Part shown: one piece after another, positions 33,020-35,269 of the stretch | Layout: each line of letters opens with the position of its first letter | How positions within the stretch are numbered: the first letter of the stretch is position 1 | Assembly: GCA_937892545.1 (NCBI GenBank) | Contig: CALAFO010000015.1 | Coordinates: 1 to 35,269, forward strand | DNA from: Scatosoma sp002474405 | Lineage (GTDB): Bacteria > Bacillota > Clostridia > Christensenellales > Borkfalkiaceae | Direction of reading: 5' to 3' | Length of the DNA: 35,269 nt | Translations under genes and position numbers: made by a program | Notes under the pieces: model-generated | Database searches by the model: none | The model's input: the letters and a program-made list of their open reading frames with translations, nothing else | What the model was told of the DNA's origin: nothing

Positions 33020-33829
33020 TTATTCGTCTTTCTCCGCGTCTCCCTTGTCGCCCGCCGCGCTATCAAAACCGCCCGCAGCGTTATCGGCACTATCCGCCGC
33101 GTTTTGCCGCTGCAATTTCAGATACTCCTCGATGGCGCGCTGCTTAATCGCTTCTTCGTCCTCCGCGGTAATCATCTTCTTGCCCTCGTTCTTAATCTTC
33201 ACAAACGTACGGATAAACACCGCAAGTTCGTAAATAAAGAACAATCCCAGCGGCACGATGATGGCGATAACAAACCCCGTTTTCGAACTGATCAGGTCTA
33301 TCACGCCCCCCGCCAGAGGAATTTTATGCCCTGTGTATACGGAAATAATCTGCGAGGCGTACACGTCGTCCGAAGCGAACGAAACTTCGTGATTATCGCC
33401 CTGCGCTTTGAAGTACAGCACCCTGCCGTCCGTTTCCGATTTCACTACTTCCGTAATTCTGTGCGAGTTTAAAATTGTAACGGTCTGCCCGTTCATTTCC
33501 GTTTGCATTTCAAACGTAATAATGTCGCCCTTCTCCAACGAATAAATTTTATCGGTATCGCCGTAAATGTATTCGCCTATCAGAAGATCGCCCTTGGTAA
33601 ACCCCTTGGGCTTGCCCTCCGCCCAGTCGGGCTTATCGGCTTTCATCGAATACGATTCCACTTTCAGATAGCATTTGTTGCCTATGGTAGGAATCTTTTT
33701 ATCGTTCGACCCGGCGGAGACAGCCAGCACCGTAATCAGTACGGCAAAAATCACGAACAGCCAAACCAGCACGTTCACGATAATCCCGATGATTTTTTTG
33801 GTTTTAGAGGTGTTTGCGTTTTGTTGCAT
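33020..33829 (-). CDS. SipW-like (ER-type, S26B) signal peptidase, copy 1
   Basis: A 269-residue membrane protease. The ATG at 33829 has AGGGA 8 bases upstream; a TTG at 33865 would add 12 Gly-rich residues and is less likely. Helix about 12-38; catalytic Ser61 in 'LKVESYSMKAD'; general base His123 in 'TILNSHRITEV'; conserved box 'KAQGDNHEVSFASDDV' (141-156); second helix about 185-208; then an acidic and helical cytoplasmic tail ('EDEEAIKQRAIEEYLKLQRQ'). The Ser/His pair marks the SipW/ER type. An insertion 'KPDWAEGKPKGFTKG' after the Ser is longer than in copy 2. The gene lies 180 bases downstream of the TasA-like gene and should process that protein's unusual signal; the two copies in one locus may have different substrates or form a heteromer. 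Confidence 0.9.
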   Translation of the reverse strand: MQQNANTSKTKKIIGIIVNVLVWLFVIFAVLITVLAVSAGSNDKKIPTIGNKCYLKVESYSMKADKPDWAEGKPKGFTKGDLLIGEYIYGDTDKIYSLEKGDIITFEMQTEMNGQTVTILNSHRITEVVKSETDGRVLYFKAQGDNHEVSFASDDVYASQIISVYTGHKIPLAGGVIDLISSKTGFVIAIIVPLGLFFIYELAVFIRTFVKIKNEGKKMITAEDEEAIKQRAIEEYLKLQRQNAADSADNAAGGFDSAAGDKGDAEKDE

Positions 33830-33952
33830 TTGCGTTATCCCTATGTTTCCCCCTCCGCCGAACAACGGCTTCGGGCTGCCACGCGGCGATTCCTCGGCGC
33901 AGAGGAGTTGCGCGTAATCCGAAGTGTTAAAAAAAGTGAAATTCCCCGCGCG

Positions 33953-33976
33953 CCTCCCGCGGTTTCCCGCGAGAGG
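33953..33976 (-). terminator. GC-rich hairpin after the TasA-like gene (partial terminator or attenuator)
   Basis: On the minus strand CCTCTCGCGG, loop GAAA, CCGCGGGAGG form a 10-bp stem with one wobble pair. A run of seven T follows only 17 bases later (33935-33929), so it is not a classic terminator. Its position between the fibre-protein gene and its signal peptidase gene would allow more fibre than protease mRNA, either by partial termination or by protecting the upstream transcript's 3' end. Confidence 0.5.
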
Positions 33977-34009
33977 TGTTGGAGAAATTAAATTTGATTG
34001 ATTTTAAAG

Positions 34010-34864
34010 TTACGCTGCTTGATTCTCGGCAGTTACTTTCACACCAATCGAACCGGTTAATTTGGTCTGATTTGCTGTTTTAAGGTTTTCGCTCATAATA
34101 TCGGTATTCGTGCCGTCAATATATACGTACACAACCACTTCCACATACTTAGCAGTATTTGTATTGCTGTTTTTAGAATCCTTAGCGATAAACTCGTATG
34201 CGCTTGTCGTTTTCTTTGTTGCGCCCGTTGCAGCAAAAGGAACATACTCTTCCGTAGCGCTGGTTACGCCATTGCCCGCGGATTTTACTGTAATACCTGC
34301 AATTTTTACTACGCTGTTTTCTGTTTCAACAGACTCGAAATTCAACACCTGCGAGCAAGAAGCCGTATCATCTGCAAGACCGACATAAAACTTATAGCCT
34401 ACAAAATAATTCGTTTTCGTCTTAACAGTTGTACCATTCGTATCAACGCCGAGAATTTCCAAAGTCGAATATTTGGAGTTTTCGCTATTCCCGGTCGTTT
34501 CTTTTTCGGCATCAACGCCGGCAGTATACCAGTTACCCGCCTGAACTTTCACATCTTGCGAACCATCCAACTTCAAATCAGTAGTCGCATAAGCGGTAGG
34601 ATATGCTTTCGCCTCGTTACCAATACCACCAGTCGCAACGGTAGTAATAGAAGCAGTCTTATTTACACCCGTTTCAGAAGTAAAACCGCTGGTAACATCC
34701 GAAAGAATTACAAAGTACTGCGTATCCGCAACCGCGGTAACGCTCATATCGGTAGCCGATACTTCTTTGTTCACCGAGAACCAAGCATAAGTAGAGGTGC
34801 CAAGCATAGCGGCGCTAACAAGCATTGCGCAAAATGCAGGAATCAGCTTTTTGAATTTTTTCAT
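34010..34864 (-). CDS. TasA/camelysin-like secreted fibre protein with SipW-type signal
   Basis: A 284-residue secreted protein with an AAGGAG site before the ATG. The N-terminus 'MKKFKKLIPAFCAMLVSAAM' followed by 'LGTSTYAWFSVNKEVSATDM' is the SipW-dependent signal-peptide type: short basic stretch, hydrophobic core and a 'TYAWF(S/T)' segment, cleaved near Ala27, leaving a beta-rich mature protein as in TasA and CalY. The mature part is rich in Thr, Ser, Val and Ala, has only one Cys after the signal (Cys170), and lacks LPXTG. TasA-group proteins polymerise into biofilm matrix fibres; polymerisation is inferred here. Codons are far richer in A/T third positions than in neighbouring genes, which may reflect high expression or separate origin. 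Two SipW-like peptidases encoded downstream are the likely processing enzymes. Confidence 0.83.
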   Translation of the reverse strand: MKKFKKLIPAFCAMLVSAAMLGTSTYAWFSVNKEVSATDMSVTAVADTQYFVILSDVTSGFTSETGVNKTASITTVATGGIGNEAKAYPTAYATTDLKLDGSQDVKVQAGNWYTAGVDAEKETTGNSENSKYSTLEILGVDTNGTTVKTKTNYFVGYKFYVGLADDTASCSQVLNFESVETENSVVKIAGITVKSAGNGVTSATEEYVPFAATGATKKTTSAYEFIAKDSKNSNTNTAKYVEVVVYVYIDGTNTDIMSENLKTANQTKLTGSIGVKVTAENQAA

Positions 34865-34893
34865 TTTAGTTTCTCCTTAAAAAATAGAATTTT

Positions 34894-34922
34894 TTTATAT
34901 TCACGCGGGTGCGCCCCCGCAA
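34894..34922 (-). promoter_or_regulatory. Possible promoter of the TasA-like gene
   Basis: Minus strand TTGCGG (34922-34917), 17 bp spacer, TATAAA (34899-34894), giving a leader of about 22 bases with AAGGAG at 34878-34873. The -10 box is good and the -35 weak. A 14-bp sequence repeated twice in tandem (34928-34955) lies directly upstream and could be a regulator site. Confidence 0.4.
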
Positions 34923-34955
34923 TAAATATCAAGTTTGTTTTATCAAGTTTGTTTT

Positions 34956-35172
34956 TCGGCTTCGCCTTATCCTCGGCTTCCCCTTTTTTTTGGGGGGGGC
35001 TTGATTTCTGCCGAAGTTCTTGCTTTCCCCTTCGGGGAGAGTGGCGCGAAGCGCCGAGAGAGGACATGACAAGACTCGACCTCTTCAGTCGGCTTTCGCC
35101 GACAGCTTCCCCAAAGGGGAAGCCAAGAATAACGGCAAGAATTCCCAAAGGGGAAAGCAAGAAATCTGCCTC
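34956..35172. repeat. Palindromic repeat block upstream of the TasA-like gene
   Basis: This gene-free stretch repeats the same building blocks as the other gaps: a CTTCCCC...GGGG element interrupted by T and G runs (34978-35000), CTTTCCCCTTCGGGGAGAG (about 35025-35042), a GGCGCGAAGCGCC stem, GTCGGCTTTCGCCGAC (35091-35106) and GCTTCCCCAAAGGGGAAGC (about 35103-35124). Short reading frames across it are repeat-derived. Confidence 0.65.
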
Positions 35173-35269
35173 TTTCAAGGCTTCCCCTTGCCTGCATAAA
35201 ATTTTGCTTACAAAATTTTCTTCGGCAAAAATGTGAAGCCTTTCCTTACGTCAAGGCTTCCCCTTGGGG
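35173..35269. repeat. 97-bp direct repeat, right copy (runs to window edge)
   Basis: Identical to 32585-32681 in the same orientation, 2588 bp apart. Together the copies bracket the TasA-like gene, its promoter and signal peptidase copy 1. The identity is still unbroken at the last base of the window. Confidence 0.9.

Noticed and set aside
34861..35178. 105-codon minus-strand frame upstream of the TasA-like gene
   Set aside because: It consists almost wholly of repeat blocks and promoter sequence, and its end overlaps the TasA-like start.

Overview
The window reads as a chromosomal segment from an anaerobic Clostridia-type Bacillota, probably an uncultured gut lineage. The basis is: strong Shine-Dalgarno sites, lipoprotein and SipW-type signal sequences, an LplB/LplC-type sugar ABC importer without its own ATPase, a glycyl radical enzyme, and short palindromic intergenic repeats of a kind common in gut Clostridia. 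No rRNA, tRNA, CRISPR array, integrase or transposase was seen. Every gene lies on the minus strand except one AraC-type regulator.

Region 1 (about 20.9 kb down to the left edge) is a polysaccharide- or oligosaccharide-utilisation locus transcribed leftwards from a good sigma-A promoter at 20878-20906. In transcription order it holds: an unusual permease fused to an N-terminal extracytoplasmic domain; a second permease; a solute-binding lipoprotein; a five-helix membrane protein; a parallel beta-helix lipoprotein; a 1056-residue lipoprotein and a 696-residue secreted protein built from the same repeated beta-sandwich-like module; a 50-residue peptide between those two; then three signal-less glycosidases (a permuted GH3, a GH106-like putative alpha-L-rhamnosidase, a GH112 galactosyl phosphorylase); and an AraC-type regulator cut by the window edge. 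The logic is capture and trimming outside, import by the ABC permeases, then cytoplasmic hydrolysis and phosphorolysis. GH106 beside GH112 points to a galactose/rhamnose-containing plant glycan such as rhamnogalacturonan I, as an inference.

Region 2 (20.96-25.4 kb) is a compact glycyl-radical module: a GRE of unassigned substrate, its radical-SAM activase with two extra ferredoxin clusters, and a divergent AraC regulator. The two promoters are back to back with 17 bp between their -35 boxes. A hairpin terminator at 20959-20993 separates it from Region 1.

Region 3 (25.4-35.27 kb) is the most unusual part. It contains a TasA/camelysin-like secreted protein with a SipW-type signal, two different SipW-like (Ser/His) signal peptidases, a membrane-anchored McrB-like AAA+ ATPase, an 855-residue protein with the same domain at both ends, and a membrane-bound EAL phosphodiesterase with a degenerate GGDEF domain. 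The last four genes overlap or nearly touch, so they form one transcription unit. I propose this as a poorly described surface-fibre export/assembly system linked to c-di-GMP. A 97-bp exact direct repeat brackets the tasA-like/sipW part.

Intergenic gaps at about 7.7-7.9, 10.2-10.4, 32.5-33.0 and 34.9-35.27 kb are filled mostly by related palindromic repeats that inflate upstream reading frames, so several starts were moved downstream.
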